From assembly GCA_041745295.1 (NCBI GenBank), contig JBGTJE010000091.1:1-64000 (forward strand): 64,000 bases of DNA. The letters run 5' to 3'. Shown in pieces: positions 41,072-51,445 of the stretch; the stretch's first letter is position 1, and every line of letters begins with the position of its first letter. Made by a program: the position numbers and the translations under genes. Under the pieces are notes generated by a model that worked only from the letters and a program-made list of their open reading frames with translations, was not told where the DNA came from and did no database searches. Source of the DNA: JANMEB01 sp041745295 (GTDB taxonomy: Bacteria; Planctomycetota; Planctomycetia; Pirellulales; Pirellulaceae).

Positions 41072-43062
41072 TGACCAGCAGACGTGCGAAGCGATGGCGT
41101 CTGTCCCCTGTGGTCTCGCTCGTTGGGCTGTTGGTCTCGGTCCTGACGGAAGGAGCCGCAGCCCGGCAGGACATTGGCCAATTCCAGCAAGACGATCTGG
41201 CCGCCGTTGTGCACTCGTTCCCCGCGGGTCAGGGCGGAGGCTACGCTCCCATCCCGATCGATTTGCAAAACCGCGGCCCCGATGCCCATATCGTAGTTCG
41301 CTTTCGGGCCGATCTTGAATCGTCGATCGTGGTGAGGAAACAGTTCATGATGCCGCAGAATTCGGAGCAGAAACTCCAATTGCTGGTTCCTGTTTTAGCC
41401 AACAGCTTCCATGGTGATTTAGAGTTCTATCGAAATGGGAAGCACTTAGACAAAATGCAAGCGAATGTGCGCGTGTCGGGCTCGAACGGATCTTCGTACG
41501 GTGGTCCGAGCGGGACCCTTCACGTCGCGCCGTATGTGGTTGAAGTTTCGGATACGGTTCCGGACTATTCCAAGCTCCTCAAATTCCTCGAGGACCATCA
41601 TTTCAGTACCTATTGGTTCCAACCGCGGATCGAGCCGGCGTCGGCCCCAACCAACTGGCTCGGATATTCCGCGCTGGACGTGGTTACGATTCAGTTGGCT
41701 GAGTTGGAAAAACTCGACGTCGACCGGCAAAAGGCGCTGCTCGACTGGGTCCGTTGTGGCGGCAATCTGATCGTGCACAGCACCGGAGAAGCGGGCGCGG
41801 GGTCGAGTGAATTGGATGAATTGTTCGAGCTCGAGAGGGCGGCTGGGGCCAGTGGCTGGCTGTCGCTTGCGGATTTATACAGCGGGACTCCGAGAATATT
41901 GCCAGCCCAGGCAACACAGTATTCGTCGCGCGCGGAAGGCAAGCGCGAGAACGAAGATCTCTCGATTCGATTTGTGATGCTGGGTCGGTTGCTGGCGATC
42001 TCGGAATCGCCCTATGCCTGGTCGTCGGAGAAATGGGGAGACATATTCAACGCGATTGGCGAGAACAATTTGGATTGGAGCGATCGCTACGGAATCACGC
42101 CCGCGAGCAAATCCGACAATTTCCTGGAATTCCTCGTTCCAGGAATTCGTCGCATACCGGCCTGGGGATTTATTACCTTGATCACCATTTTCGTCGTCTT
42201 GATTGGTCCGGTGAGTCTGTTTGTTCTGAGGCGAAGGAACCAATTGACGCAATTGCTTTGGACGGTTCCGACAATTTCGCTGATCACCTGTGCGTTACTT
42301 TTTACCTATTCGACTTTCTCCAATGGATTTGGCACGAAGTCGCGGCTTCGCAGTTTGACGGTGCTCGACCAACGCAATCAGACTGCCGTTTCCTATTCGC
42401 GATTGGCGCTCTTTACTCCCGCGGGGTCGACAAAATTGCGGTTTCAAGCCTCAACTTCGGTGACTCCGATTTGGGCGGAAGTCGGGATCTTTGGCAGCGG
42501 CTCAGTGGATTGGAGCGAGCTGCAAGAATTGAGCGGAGGCTTTCATCGCGCCAACAAGCAATCGCAATTGCAGTTGTTGCAACCGCGGACCGAGCGCGGG
42601 CATTTGGAGTTCGGCAAAGTCGCGGACGCTAAATTGCCAGTCACCAATGGCTTGGAATGGGCGCTCAAGCGGTTGCTCGTGTGCGGGCCCGATGGGCAGT
42701 TGTATTGGTGCGAGGAATTGGCTGCCGGTGCCCAAGCCATGCTTTCACCGGCGCAGGCCGAGGATTTAGAAAAAATCCCCCAGGCGATCGAGGCACAAGT
42801 CCTCCGTTCGCCGGCAGACGGGCTCGAGCCCCCGGACTTCGGAGGTTATCGATCCTATTATAGTTCTGCTTCAACGCCGTCGGTTAATATCAGAATGGGA
42901 AAAATGGAACGGTACATTTCTCAATTCCGCAGCAACAAGGCTTCGGCTCTCTTGCCACCCCAAAGCTACATTGCGATCGTCAGCGAGGCCCCTTCGTTGG
43001 ATTTGGGGATCGAGCGCCATTCGCTCAAGGAACAGTTGAATATCCTGGTGGGGTTTTATTAG
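41071..43062 (+). CDS. Large membrane-anchored protein of the Bat-like operon
   Basis: The 663-residue product has an N-terminal export segment (VVSLVGLLVSVLTEGAAA). A beta-rich region (~30-160) is followed by a glutamine-amidotransferase-like fold (~160-330; DVVTIQLAELEKLDVDRQKALLDWVRCGGNLIV). Two membrane helices follow (WGFITLITIFVVLIGPVSLFVLRRRN and LLWTVPTISLITCALLFTY). About 240 extracytoplasmic or cytoplasmic C-terminal residues complete it. The catalytic triad of class I amidotransferases is not seen, as is usual in Bat-type proteins. The start overlaps the MoxR stop (TAATG). Confidence 0.75.
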   Translation: MTSRRAKRWRLSPVVSLVGLLVSVLTEGAAARQDIGQFQQDDLAAVVHSFPAGQGGGYAPIPIDLQNRGPDAHIVVRFRADLESSIVVRKQFMMPQNSEQKLQLLVPVLANSFHGDLEFYRNGKHLDKMQANVRVSGSNGSSYGGPSGTLHVAPYVVEVSDTVPDYSKLLKFLEDHHFSTYWFQPRIEPASAPTNWLGYSALDVVTIQLAELEKLDVDRQKALLDWVRCGGNLIVHSTGEAGAGSSELDELFELERAAGASGWLSLADLYSGTPRILPAQATQYSSRAEGKRENEDLSIRFVMLGRLLAISESPYAWSSEKWGDIFNAIGENNLDWSDRYGITPASKSDNFLEFLVPGIRRIPAWGFITLITIFVVLIGPVSLFVLRRRNQLTQLLWTVPTISLITCALLFTYSTFSNGFGTKSRLRSLTVLDQRNQTAVSYSRLALFTPAGSTKLRFQASTSVTPIWAEVGIFGSGSVDWSELQELSGGFHRANKQSQLQLLQPRTERGHLEFGKVADAKLPVTNGLEWALKRLLVCGPDGQLYWCEELAAGAQAMLSPAQAEDLEKIPQAIEAQVLRSPADGLEPPDFGGYRSYYSSASTPSVNIRMGKMERYISQFRSNKASALLPPQSYIAIVSEAPSLDLGIERHSLKEQLNILVGFY

Positions 43063-43116
43063 TTGCCGAAGCGACGGGCGAATGGTCTATCCCGAATTGC
43101 CCCGAGTGAACGACCC

Positions 43117-44154
43117 ATGAACGACGCCGTGATTCTCGACCCGAGTTTGCTCTCGCAAAACGCGGCGGTTCGGCCGATGGCTGCTGGGCCGATCATCGAC
43201 ATTGTGGAAATGAGCCGCCATTTCGGTTTATTGAAAGCGGTCGATCACGTTTCGTTGCAAGCCAGGCCTGGTCAAATCGTCGGGTTCATTGGACCCAATG
43301 GTGCTGGGAAGACGACGACCATGCGGATTCTGGCGACCCTCGATTTGCCGACGTCGGGTGAGGCGTTTGTCTGCGGCCATTCAGTCGTCGACTATCCCGA
43401 TCAGGTCCGTCGTGTGATGGGCTATATGCCCGATTCGTTTGGCAAGTATCCCAACATGAGTGTCGTCGAATATTTGGATTTCTTCGCGCGGGCCTATGGA
43501 CTTCGCGGAACGGCGAGGCGAGACGCCGTCGATCGCGTGTTGGCGTTCACCGAGCTAAACGGCCTAACCGAGAAGCCAATCAAGACGCTTTCGAAGGGCC
43601 TTTCCCAGCGGTTGGGTTTAGCGCGGACGCTGGTCCACGATCCCCAAGTCCTTATTCTGGACGAGCCGGCCGCGGGATTGGACCCGCGCGCCAGAATCGA
43701 ATTGCGGGAGTTAGTTCTGGCGTTGGCCCGCGAATTAAGAAAGACCATTTTGATCAGTTCGCATATCTTGACCGAGCTAGGTGAAGTCTGCGACGCCGTC
43801 GTGATTATCGAGGCTGGCAAGATACTAGCAGGCGGCACGATCGACGATATCCAAAAGTTGACACGCTCATCGCGACTGCAAACGGCGGCATCGACGTTGA
43901 TCATTCGTCTCGCGGCGCATTCCACGGCGGAGCAATCGAACCGGCTGGCGAAGTGGTTGCTGGAGCAGCCCTTGGTTCACCAAATACGCGATAGCCACCT
44001 GTGCGTCTCTGTCGATTTTGCCGGGGACGAAGCCCAACAGTGCGCGTTGCTCAAGCAACTTTGCGAGGCAGGATTTTCGGTGTGCGAGTTTTTCGGCAAG
44101 AGCGAATCGTTGGAAGAGGCATTCATGGAGATTACCAAAGGGATCATGCAATGA
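43117..44154 (+). CDS. ABC transporter ATP-binding protein
   Basis: The 345-residue ATPase has Walker A GPNGAGKTTTM, a signature variant LSKGLSQRLGLARTL, Walker B VLILDEPAAGLDP and H-loop LISSHILTEL. This is typical of the ABC-2-type exporters related to GldA/CcmA. The C-terminal ~100 residues form an extra regulatory domain. It pairs with the downstream permease (4-nt overlap). A TTG at 43063 is possible, but the ATG at 43117 gives the usual N-terminus. Its place inside the MoxR/VWA operon parallels the gld-type gliding or envelope exporters (inference). Confidence 0.92.
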   Translation: MNDAVILDPSLLSQNAAVRPMAAGPIIDIVEMSRHFGLLKAVDHVSLQARPGQIVGFIGPNGAGKTTTMRILATLDLPTSGEAFVCGHSVVDYPDQVRRVMGYMPDSFGKYPNMSVVEYLDFFARAYGLRGTARRDAVDRVLAFTELNGLTEKPIKTLSKGLSQRLGLARTLVHDPQVLILDEPAAGLDPRARIELRELVLALARELRKTILISSHILTELGEVCDAVVIIEAGKILAGGTIDDIQKLTRSSRLQTAASTLIIRLAAHSTAEQSNRLAKWLLEQPLVHQIRDSHLCVSVDFAGDEAQQCALLKQLCEAGFSVCEFFGKSESLEEAFMEITKGIMQ

Positions 44155-45782
44155 GCGGTTCCGCTGAGCCCCAGGTCGTTTCCACGAATCTCAGTTTTTG
44201 GGATCGGGCCAGCGATTGGGTCAATCCCATCTTGGTCAAAGAGATTCGCCAAGCCTTCAAGAGTCGAATTTTTGGCTTCGCGTTTGTGTTGCTGCTGGGA
44301 CTCTGTTGGGTCATCTCCTATTTGGGCACGGTTTCTGTTGGCCGCGGGCTCGAGTTTTATTCGTATGGCACGATCTTCTTCGGTTGGTATTTTCTCGTCC
44401 TGTTCGGCGCGATATTTGTCGTCGTTCCATTCACGCTTTATTGGAACATGTGCGCCGAGCGAATGGACGACACGCTCGATACGCTGAGCATCACGACGCT
44501 CCGTGCGCGGCGGATTGTGAACGGCAAATTGGCCGGGGCCTTGGTGCAAATATTGTTCTATTTTGCCGCGATCCTTCCGTTCATCGCGTTTACATCGCTC
44601 TTGAACGGCTTTCGATTGGGGGTTGCCTTGATATTCCTGGTCATTGTTTTTTCTTTATCGATCGCGACCTCGACACTTGCCCTTGCCTTGAGCACACTGA
44701 CTAAATCGCGGATTTTTCAGGGGATTCTAGGACTGGCATTGATCGCCGGCATCCTCTGGGTGTATCTGATGTCTGTCGGAGGAATACTTCAAAGCGGCGG
44801 ACTGTTCGACCCGCCGGATAGCTGGCAATTCTACTGGCCCATGCTCATCCTGATTGGCGCTTTGTGGGCTGTGGCGATGTTTCTACGAGAGATTGCGATC
44901 TCGGCGCTGACGTTCGAGTCGGATAACCGAAGTTCGGGAATTCGGATCACGTTGACAGTCCTGTTTTTGTTTTTCTGGAGTAGCTTGCCGGTCCTTTGCT
45001 TTTTTGTCGGCGGGCCCTTTTCGGCTCGCGACGTTCACCAGATGTCGGTTGCCTATACCGTTAGCACGGCAATTGCCTTGGGGATTGTGTCTCTGTTCCT
45101 CGTCGCCGAACCCGTGGAATTATCGCGCCGCGTGCGGCGGCAGATTCCGCGGAATCGAATGCTCAAAATGCTGGTCGCACCTTGGTTCCCCGGCGCCAGT
45201 CGCGGTTATCTCTTTGTGCTGGTCCATGTCGTCGCAATGATCGGCATCCTTTTGTTGATCATGATCCTGATCGGTCCCTACAGCGCTCCGTCGAGCAGTT
45301 ATTACGGGTATTATGGCGGGTATGGGGAAAGGCATCCGGTTGTTTTTTCCCTGGACTATTTGGTCATTTACGCCGGGGTTGCCTGTTTGGCGACGCGGCT
45401 GGCGCGAACTCAGTTTCCTCAGCTTCGCGCAGCCGAACTTCGATTGTCCGCGTTCATTATTGTATTGGGGATCGTTTTGGCCCCACATATCTTCGACGTC
45501 TTGCGATTGATGCTGGGAAAGTGGGACAACGACTTTCACTTTTGGATGATCTTGAGCCCATTTTTTTATCAATCGTGGCGCCTCGGCATCGAAATGGTCA
45601 GCGTCCTAACTTTCGTTGCGGCACTCGTAGTCGTCGCCAATATCCCAGGAATCGCGCGAGACATCATTGACATGTATCGGCCGATCCCCGCGGGATCGCC
45701 GAAAAGTTCACCGAGCGCGGAAGCGGCCTTAATGAGGCAATTGGAAGTTCCAGGGCAAGCAGAATCGCGGCGATCACCATGA
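44151..45782 (+). CDS. ABC-2-type transporter permease
   Basis: The 543-residue protein has about 12 hydrophobic segments and starts WVNPILVKEIRQAFKSRIF, a motif typical of large ABC-2 permeases. MDDTLDTLSITTLRARRIVNGKLAGAL is the cytoplasmic coupling region. A Tyr/Gly-rich loop (SSSYYGYYGGYGERH) occurs in the second half. It overlaps both the ATP-binding gene and the DUF58 gene by 4 nt (ATGA). The substrate is unknown. Confidence 0.88.
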   Translation: MSGSAEPQVVSTNLSFWDRASDWVNPILVKEIRQAFKSRIFGFAFVLLLGLCWVISYLGTVSVGRGLEFYSYGTIFFGWYFLVLFGAIFVVVPFTLYWNMCAERMDDTLDTLSITTLRARRIVNGKLAGALVQILFYFAAILPFIAFTSLLNGFRLGVALIFLVIVFSLSIATSTLALALSTLTKSRIFQGILGLALIAGILWVYLMSVGGILQSGGLFDPPDSWQFYWPMLILIGALWAVAMFLREIAISALTFESDNRSSGIRITLTVLFLFFWSSLPVLCFFVGGPFSARDVHQMSVAYTVSTAIALGIVSLFLVAEPVELSRRVRRQIPRNRMLKMLVAPWFPGASRGYLFVLVHVVAMIGILLLIMILIGPYSAPSSSYYGYYGGYGERHPVVFSLDYLVIYAGVACLATRLARTQFPQLRAAELRLSAFIIVLGIVLAPHIFDVLRLMLGKWDNDFHFWMILSPFFYQSWRLGIEMVSVLTFVAALVVVANIPGIARDIIDMYRPIPAGSPKSSPSAEAALMRQLEVPGQAESRRSP

Positions 45783-46636
45783 ACAACGATCCGGACGTTC
45801 GTAACGCCGTTGAAACGTTTCAATTAGGCCTTCCACGGCTTCCGGTTGCCGGCAGATCGGGTGAATTACTGGGGCGAGCGGCGGGGAATTCACTCGAGTT
45901 TCAAGAGCATCGACAGTATCTGCCGGGCGATGATATCCGGCATCTCGATTGGGCGGCGTACGGGCGTACCGACAATCTGATCGTAAGACTATACCGCGAA
46001 GAAACCAGCCTGCAAACGCAAATTCTGTTGGATATGAGTCGCTCGACGGCCATTGGCGACGGAGCCAAATCGCGCGTGGCGAGGCAATTGGCAACTGCGA
46101 TGGGACTGATGGTGGGAGCCATCGGCGGCCACCCAACGATCACGTTGCTCGGCGACGAGCAGCCGCTGAGACAATTGAATCGCGGCGACTTCGAATTATT
46201 GGTCTCACTTGAGCCCAAAGGACGGATCAGTTTGGCCGAGTTGACCATGCGCCAACGCGTACTTCTCAAGACCCATTCGGCCCGGATCTTGATCAGCGAT
46301 TTTTTGTATCCGCACGACGCCACACAGCTCATTCGCACTTTGGCTGCGGGAAGCACTTTGTTTTGGGTCGTTCAAGTGCTCACGCGATTTGAATCCGATC
46401 CTCAGCCGATCGGAGGTCGGAAATTGTCGGATGTCGAAACACGCGACGAAACCGACCTACGCATTAATCAGATAAGTATTGCTCGCTATCGCTCTCGATT
46501 GCATCGGCTGCAAGAACAGTTGCGGGCGGAAGTGGTACGGATCCACGGCTGTTTCGTGACCGTTGTGGCCGAGTCCGGATTGATGGAGATTTGTCAACGC
46601 GATTTGTGCAAGGCGGGAATCTTGCGTCCTCGTTAA
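45779..46636 (+). CDS. DUF58 family protein
   Basis: The 285-residue cytoplasmic protein has the DUF58 core SLEFQEHRQYLPGDDIRHLDWAAYGRTDNLIVRLYREE, followed by a degenerate VWA-type fold (ILLDMSRSTAIGDGAKSRVARQLA). DUF58 proteins are standard partners of MoxR ATPases. It lies between the permease (4-nt overlap) and the BatA-like gene (55-nt gap), and probably links the ATPase to the membrane VWA proteins. Confidence 0.92.
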   Translation: MNNDPDVRNAVETFQLGLPRLPVAGRSGELLGRAAGNSLEFQEHRQYLPGDDIRHLDWAAYGRTDNLIVRLYREETSLQTQILLDMSRSTAIGDGAKSRVARQLATAMGLMVGAIGGHPTITLLGDEQPLRQLNRGDFELLVSLEPKGRISLAELTMRQRVLLKTHSARILISDFLYPHDATQLIRTLAAGSTLFWVVQVLTRFESDPQPIGGRKLSDVETRDETDLRINQISIARYRSRLHRLQEQLRAEVVRIHGCFVTVVAESGLMEICQRDLCKAGILRPR

Positions 46637-46691
46637 TCCAATCGGCGACATTGCGTCCCAGGCTGATCGACTTTTGAGGTGGCGAAATTCG

Positions 46692-48521
46692 ATGTACTTT
46701 GCCAATCCTTGGGGTTTGCTGGCGTTGGCCGCGGTCCCCTTCATCGTGTTTATTCATTTGTTTCAACGGCGATTCCCACCGCTGGAGGTCGCGGGGCTTT
46801 TTCTTTGGCTCAACGACGAGCGAGTGAAGACGTCCGGCCAGCGCATCGATCGATTGCCGGTGACATGGACGTTGCTGCTGGAATTGCTGGCCGCGACCAT
46901 GCTCGGCTTGCTTTTGTCCCAACCGCGGTGGATCGATTCGCACTTGGTCCAGCACGTCGTTGTCGTTCTGGATAACTCGGCGTCGATGCTCGCGCGCGAT
47001 GGGGAACACCTGACGTCATGCGACCGCGCGGTTGCCGAGGTTGATCGGCGGATGCGTGCCGCGGGACGCAACGCGCGTGTTACCCTGATTGCGACGGGGC
47101 GTCGCCCGGCGATGTTGGCCGGTCCAGCGGCGACCTGGGAAGATGCCGCGACGATCCTGGCAGATTGGTCGCCCCAGGACACTCGACACGATTTCGATTC
47201 CGCCTGGGACATGGCCCAACAACTGGCCGACAGCGGCCAATTGCTTTTCATCACCGACGCCTTGCCCGAAGGCGGCACGGTACCGAAAACGTTTGAAGTC
47301 ATGGCATTCGGGGCGCCGGCGGCCAACCTGGCGTTCGAAACGGCGCGCTGGAGCCTCGATCCCAAATCGCTTCAAGGCAATCTATACCTTCGCATCAAGA
47401 ATTATTCGTCGCGTGCGGCTTCCGCAACGATGATCGGCCGGTCGGTCGATCGCGAAGTGGTCCGGCGATCGCTTGAATTCGGCCCCGGGGCTACGGTTCC
47501 CATGTCGTTCGACGTTCCAGGAGGGATCCAACAACTCGTGCTGGAGCTTGAGTCACCGATGGATGCGCTACCAACCGATAGCCGTATCACGCTCATCGAA
47601 CCGCAGTCCCGCACGTTGCGTATATCGAATGAGTTGCCCGACCCGTTCCCCGGGCGTCCAGCCATCGATCGCGTTTTGCAATCGCTGGACGGGATTGAGG
47701 TCGCGGCGAGCGACGCGGCCCATTTGCGTATTGGCACGCGGGCGCTCGCGGCCGCAAATCCCGAGGACGATCGTTGGCGTTTGACGATCGGGCCGATCGA
47801 ACTCGACGGCCCGCAACAAGCGGCGGCTGTTCAAACGGCGGGTCCGTTCTTGATGGACCGGCGGAATGAACTCGTAGAGGGAGTCTCAATGGAGGGCGTC
47901 ATTTGGGCTGGCGTGCAGCCGACCGAAAGCATCCCCTTGAATCCGCTGGTCAGCGCGACTCCCTACGTTTTGGTGGGCCAGTCGATGGAATCCCCGACGC
48001 CGCATTTTTTTCTCAACGTCGACTTATCCAAGTCGAACCTGGTCGAAAGCCCGGCGTGGCCGATACTGATCAACAACATGGTCGAATCTTGTCGCGACAG
48101 TCTACCGGGTTTGCGGCAATGGAATTACCGGGTCGATGAATTGATAACATTTCAGCTTTCGGCCGAAAGGCTGGGGGCGTCCGCAACGCCACTCCTATTG
48201 AAGTCGGGCGGGCGCGAGCGAAAAATTGCTCGCGCGGGCACCATCGAAATCCCTCCCTTGTTGCAAAGCGGCGTCTTTGAGCTACGCGATGGCGAGCAGA
48301 GTCTTGGAACGTTTGCCACCAATTTTTTTGATGCCGCCGAATCGGACTTGAGTCAACTTGCCAAGGGCGTGATTCCGCGCGATGCGTCGCAGGGTTTGAG
48401 CGGCTTTGCCGTGAGCGAAAGCCCACAATGGTTGTGGCTAATCTTAATCGGATTGGCCTTGTCGGCATTGTTCGCCGATTGGGCAATACTGCGGCGAGAC
48501 GTGCGGCGCGAGGCACTATGA
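46692..48521 (+). CDS. BatA-like VWA-domain membrane protein
   Basis: The 609-residue protein begins with the BatA N-terminal module (MYFANPWGLLALAAVPFIVFIHLFQRR) and a second helix (LLLELLAATMLGLLLSQ). A VWA domain has a MIDAS-like VVVVLDNSASMLARDG (DxSxS). A long extracytoplasmic region and a C-terminal helix (WLWLILIGLALSALFADWAIL) follow. GAGGTGG precedes the ATG at 46692 by about 9 nt. Its stop overlaps the next start (ATGA). It probably acts with the next protein as a membrane VWA pair activated by MoxR. Confidence 0.88.
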   Translation: MYFANPWGLLALAAVPFIVFIHLFQRRFPPLEVAGLFLWLNDERVKTSGQRIDRLPVTWTLLLELLAATMLGLLLSQPRWIDSHLVQHVVVVLDNSASMLARDGEHLTSCDRAVAEVDRRMRAAGRNARVTLIATGRRPAMLAGPAATWEDAATILADWSPQDTRHDFDSAWDMAQQLADSGQLLFITDALPEGGTVPKTFEVMAFGAPAANLAFETARWSLDPKSLQGNLYLRIKNYSSRAASATMIGRSVDREVVRRSLEFGPGATVPMSFDVPGGIQQLVLELESPMDALPTDSRITLIEPQSRTLRISNELPDPFPGRPAIDRVLQSLDGIEVAASDAAHLRIGTRALAAANPEDDRWRLTIGPIELDGPQQAAAVQTAGPFLMDRRNELVEGVSMEGVIWAGVQPTESIPLNPLVSATPYVLVGQSMESPTPHFFLNVDLSKSNLVESPAWPILINNMVESCRDSLPGLRQWNYRVDELITFQLSAERLGASATPLLLKSGGRERKIARAGTIEIPPLLQSGVFELRDGEQSLGTFATNFFDAAESDLSQLAKGVIPRDASQGLSGFAVSESPQWLWLILIGLALSALFADWAILRRDVRREAL

Positions 48522-51424
48522 TTCGCTTCGACTATCCCGAAGTTTTTCTGCTCGCGATTCCGCTGGCGCTGGCCTTTCGCCGTTGGGGCTGGACGCGCGG
48601 CCCAACGGGCTGGTTGCGAGCGGGGATGGCAATCCTGCTCTTGGCGGCGATGGCCATTCCCCGATTGAATCGATCTGGCCCAGGCAGCGACGTCGTCGTC
48701 GTCGTCGATTTGTCACGATCGATGCCGAGCGGATCCCGCCCAATCATGCGCGATTTGATCAAGGACATCGAGGCGTCGCGAGGAACGGGTGACCGAATTG
48801 CAGTCGTCGCGTTTGGTCAACAACCCGTCGTCGAGCGCGAACTTTCCGAGACGGCGTACTTCTCGGAGTTCACCCAGCCCGTTTCGGCCGACGGCTCCGA
48901 CCTCAATGAAGCGCTCTTGACCGCGCTCGATCGACACAGCGATCCGAATCGCCCGATGCGAGTCCTCGTATTGAGCGACGGCGAGTATAACGGCGCGTCA
49001 CCGCTCTATGCCGCGCGGCGCGCCCGCGACAGAAGCGTGCCGATTGATTATCGATCGTTTGAGAAACCGATCGCCGGGGATTGGGCCGTCGAGTCGTTGA
49101 GCTTGCCGCGCGATATCTCGCCCAATGAGCCGTTTCAGTTTTCGGTGATGGTTTACGCCGACCAGGAATCAGCGAGTACGGTGATTGTACAACGGGACGG
49201 CCTAGAGATTGCGCGGCGCAGTGCGGACTTGCGACCCGGCCTGAACCGGCTCAATTTTCGCGATTGGGTTTCGGATGGCGGGCTGCATCAATACGCCGCG
49301 GAGCTCGACGTATTGACGGACGCTTCGCAGAGACCGCTGCGCGATGCAAACTTCGAAAACAATCGCGCCTCCGGGGTGGTTCGCGTGGTCGCCAGCCCCA
49401 AGCTGTTGTTGATTACTCACGACGGTCAACCAGGAAACGTGGGTCGGGCTTTGACCGCCGGGAAAATTCCGTTTGATGCCGTGGCACCAAGTCAACATCC
49501 GTTGACGCTCGATGCCCTTGAGGGCTACCGTGCCGTGATTTTGGAAAACGTCTCGGCCGAATCGATCGGCCGCGTTCGCATGGAGCACTTGGCGCAATAC
49601 GTCGAGGATCTTGGGCGCGGGTTGCTGATGACGGGCGGCAGACAGAGCTACGGCACCGGCGGCTATTACCAAAGCCCGCTCGATCCCATACTACCGGTCG
49701 CAATGTTCTCGCAAGAGGATCAACGCCGAAGTCGCGTGGCTTTGGCAATCGTGCTCGATCGATCGGGAAGCATGGCGGTACCGGTGGCCGGAAATCGGAA
49801 CAAAATGGACTTGGCCAATCTCGCATCCGCCGAATGCATCAAGCTCTTGTCGGCAGAGGATATGGTCGCCGTGATCGCCGTTGACAGCCAACCACACGTC
49901 ATCCAGCCGATGACAAGAGTCTCCAATTCGGCGGCGATCCGCAATCGAGTCCTCCGGATCGAAAGCATGGGCGGTGGCATTTTCGTCTACGTCGGTCTCG
50001 TTGCGGCAGGCCGCGAGCTGGTCGCGGCGAGTGAGTACAAGACCCGACACGTTGTCCTTTTCTCGGATGCTGCCGACAGCGAAGAACCGGGGGATTATCG
50101 AGCGTTGTTGGAGAAGTTTTCGAAAGCTGGAATCACCGTCAGCGTGATCGGTCTCGGGAACGAAAAAGATAGTGACGCCCAATTGCTTAAAGATATTGCC
50201 AAAGCAGGAAATGGAAACATCATGTTTTCCTCCGATGCCTTGGACTTGCCCCGACTGTTTACCCAGGAAACGATGAACATCGCGCGCAACATGTTTTTGA
50301 CGCGCGAGTCCGAGGACGCCCCAAACGGATTTCCCGGGCGAGTGTTGCAGGACTTTCGCTTGCTCGGTGAATTCGCTCCCTCCGAGTTTCCGAATGTCGA
50401 TGGATACAACCTGACCTATCTGAAGCCAGACGCGACGCTGGGAACCGTTTCAACCGACGAGAACCGAGCCCCCTGGTCGGCGTTTTGGTTTCGCGGGTTG
50501 GGAAGGACCGCCGCAATCGCATTGGAAGTGGACGGCCCGTTTTCGGGCAAATTATCGAGTTGGGACCGATACGAAGATTTCATTATCACGCATGCACGCT
50601 GGCTCATGGGAACGGGTCAGCCCGAGGATGTCTTTGTTTCGCTCAGCCAAGACGGAATGACGGCCGTCGTTCGTGTCGAACTTGATCCCCATCGGGCCGA
50701 TCCAACGCGCGGTCAAACGCCCACGCTGGTGGTTGTTCCACCCGACGACGAACGCAGTGATCCAATCGAACCGGCCTTGACTTGGGTCGGCGCGGATTCG
50801 CTTGAGGGCCGGTTTCGCTTGGATCGCGTCGGCACGTACCGCACGCTGGTAAAAATGAGTGACCGAAAATTCGCGCCCGGGCCACTTCTCACGTTACCTT
50901 ACTCGCCGGAATTCATGCCGCGCGTTGGATTGCCGAGCGGGCCGGACGCATTGCGGGCGATGGCCGATACTTCCGGCGGACGCTCGCGCGTCGACGTTCG
51001 CGAGGTTCTGACCGATCCGCCAATCGCAGCGCGAATACTCCGCTCGCTGACGCCTTTGTTGTGCTTGTGCAGCATGATTCTGCTGCTCGCGGAAATCGCC
51101 GGTCGGCGGTGGTCTTGGTGGGAGCGATTGACCAGTGCTCGGGCTCAAGCCAGGTTGTATAAAGTCGAGTCGTCCATCGACGCATCGGCCGAGCAGCCAA
51201 GAATCGCGCGACATCGGAATTGGATCGCTTGGGGACGCCACGTACGCCGCGCGACCCGGGATGCCAACGCGTTCGATAAGAAGTCCGCTACGCCTGAGAC
51301 AACTAAGGAACGGGCACCGTCGACCGGACCAAGCCAACCTGTCGTGGAACCAAGTGCAGAACCGGCGCCGAGTCCGGCCGATGCCTTCGCCCGCGCAAAG
51401 CACCGTGCTAAGAAACGCATGTGA
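48518..51424 (+). CDS. Large VWA-domain membrane protein (BatB/amidotransferase-like)
   Basis: The 968-residue protein has N-terminal helices. Its first VWA domain has DVVVVVDLSRSMPSGS (DxSxS) at about residue 60. A glutamine-amidotransferase-like domain follows (~300-420, GLLMTGGRQSYGTGGYYQSPLDPILPV). The second VWA domain, with ALAIVLDRSGSMAVPVAGNRN and a complete MIDAS, lies at about 410-620. Beta domains, a C-terminal helix (LTPLLCLCSMILLLAEIAG) and a charged Pro/Glu/Lys-rich tail complete it. It is the last gene of the operon. Two VWA domains with intact MIDAS motifs suggest metal-dependent partner binding outside the membrane. Confidence 0.88.
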   Translation: MIRFDYPEVFLLAIPLALAFRRWGWTRGPTGWLRAGMAILLLAAMAIPRLNRSGPGSDVVVVVDLSRSMPSGSRPIMRDLIKDIEASRGTGDRIAVVAFGQQPVVERELSETAYFSEFTQPVSADGSDLNEALLTALDRHSDPNRPMRVLVLSDGEYNGASPLYAARRARDRSVPIDYRSFEKPIAGDWAVESLSLPRDISPNEPFQFSVMVYADQESASTVIVQRDGLEIARRSADLRPGLNRLNFRDWVSDGGLHQYAAELDVLTDASQRPLRDANFENNRASGVVRVVASPKLLLITHDGQPGNVGRALTAGKIPFDAVAPSQHPLTLDALEGYRAVILENVSAESIGRVRMEHLAQYVEDLGRGLLMTGGRQSYGTGGYYQSPLDPILPVAMFSQEDQRRSRVALAIVLDRSGSMAVPVAGNRNKMDLANLASAECIKLLSAEDMVAVIAVDSQPHVIQPMTRVSNSAAIRNRVLRIESMGGGIFVYVGLVAAGRELVAASEYKTRHVVLFSDAADSEEPGDYRALLEKFSKAGITVSVIGLGNEKDSDAQLLKDIAKAGNGNIMFSSDALDLPRLFTQETMNIARNMFLTRESEDAPNGFPGRVLQDFRLLGEFAPSEFPNVDGYNLTYLKPDATLGTVSTDENRAPWSAFWFRGLGRTAAIALEVDGPFSGKLSSWDRYEDFIITHARWLMGTGQPEDVFVSLSQDGMTAVVRVELDPHRADPTRGQTPTLVVVPPDDERSDPIEPALTWVGADSLEGRFRLDRVGTYRTLVKMSDRKFAPGPLLTLPYSPEFMPRVGLPSGPDALRAMADTSGGRSRVDVREVLTDPPIAARILRSLTPLLCLCSMILLLAEIAGRRWSWWERLTSARAQARLYKVESSIDASAEQPRIARHRNWIAWGRHVRRATRDANAFDKKSATPETTKERAPSTGPSQPVVEPSAEPAPSPADAFARAKHRAKKRM

Positions 51425-51445
51425 TTATTCCCACGCCCTTCAGAA

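Noticed and set aside
43063..43116. TTG at 43063 as the start of the ABC ATP-binding gene
   Set aside because: The extra 18 residues are Arg/Ser-rich and unlike the family N-terminus; the ATG at 43117 fits better, though its ribosome-binding site is weak.
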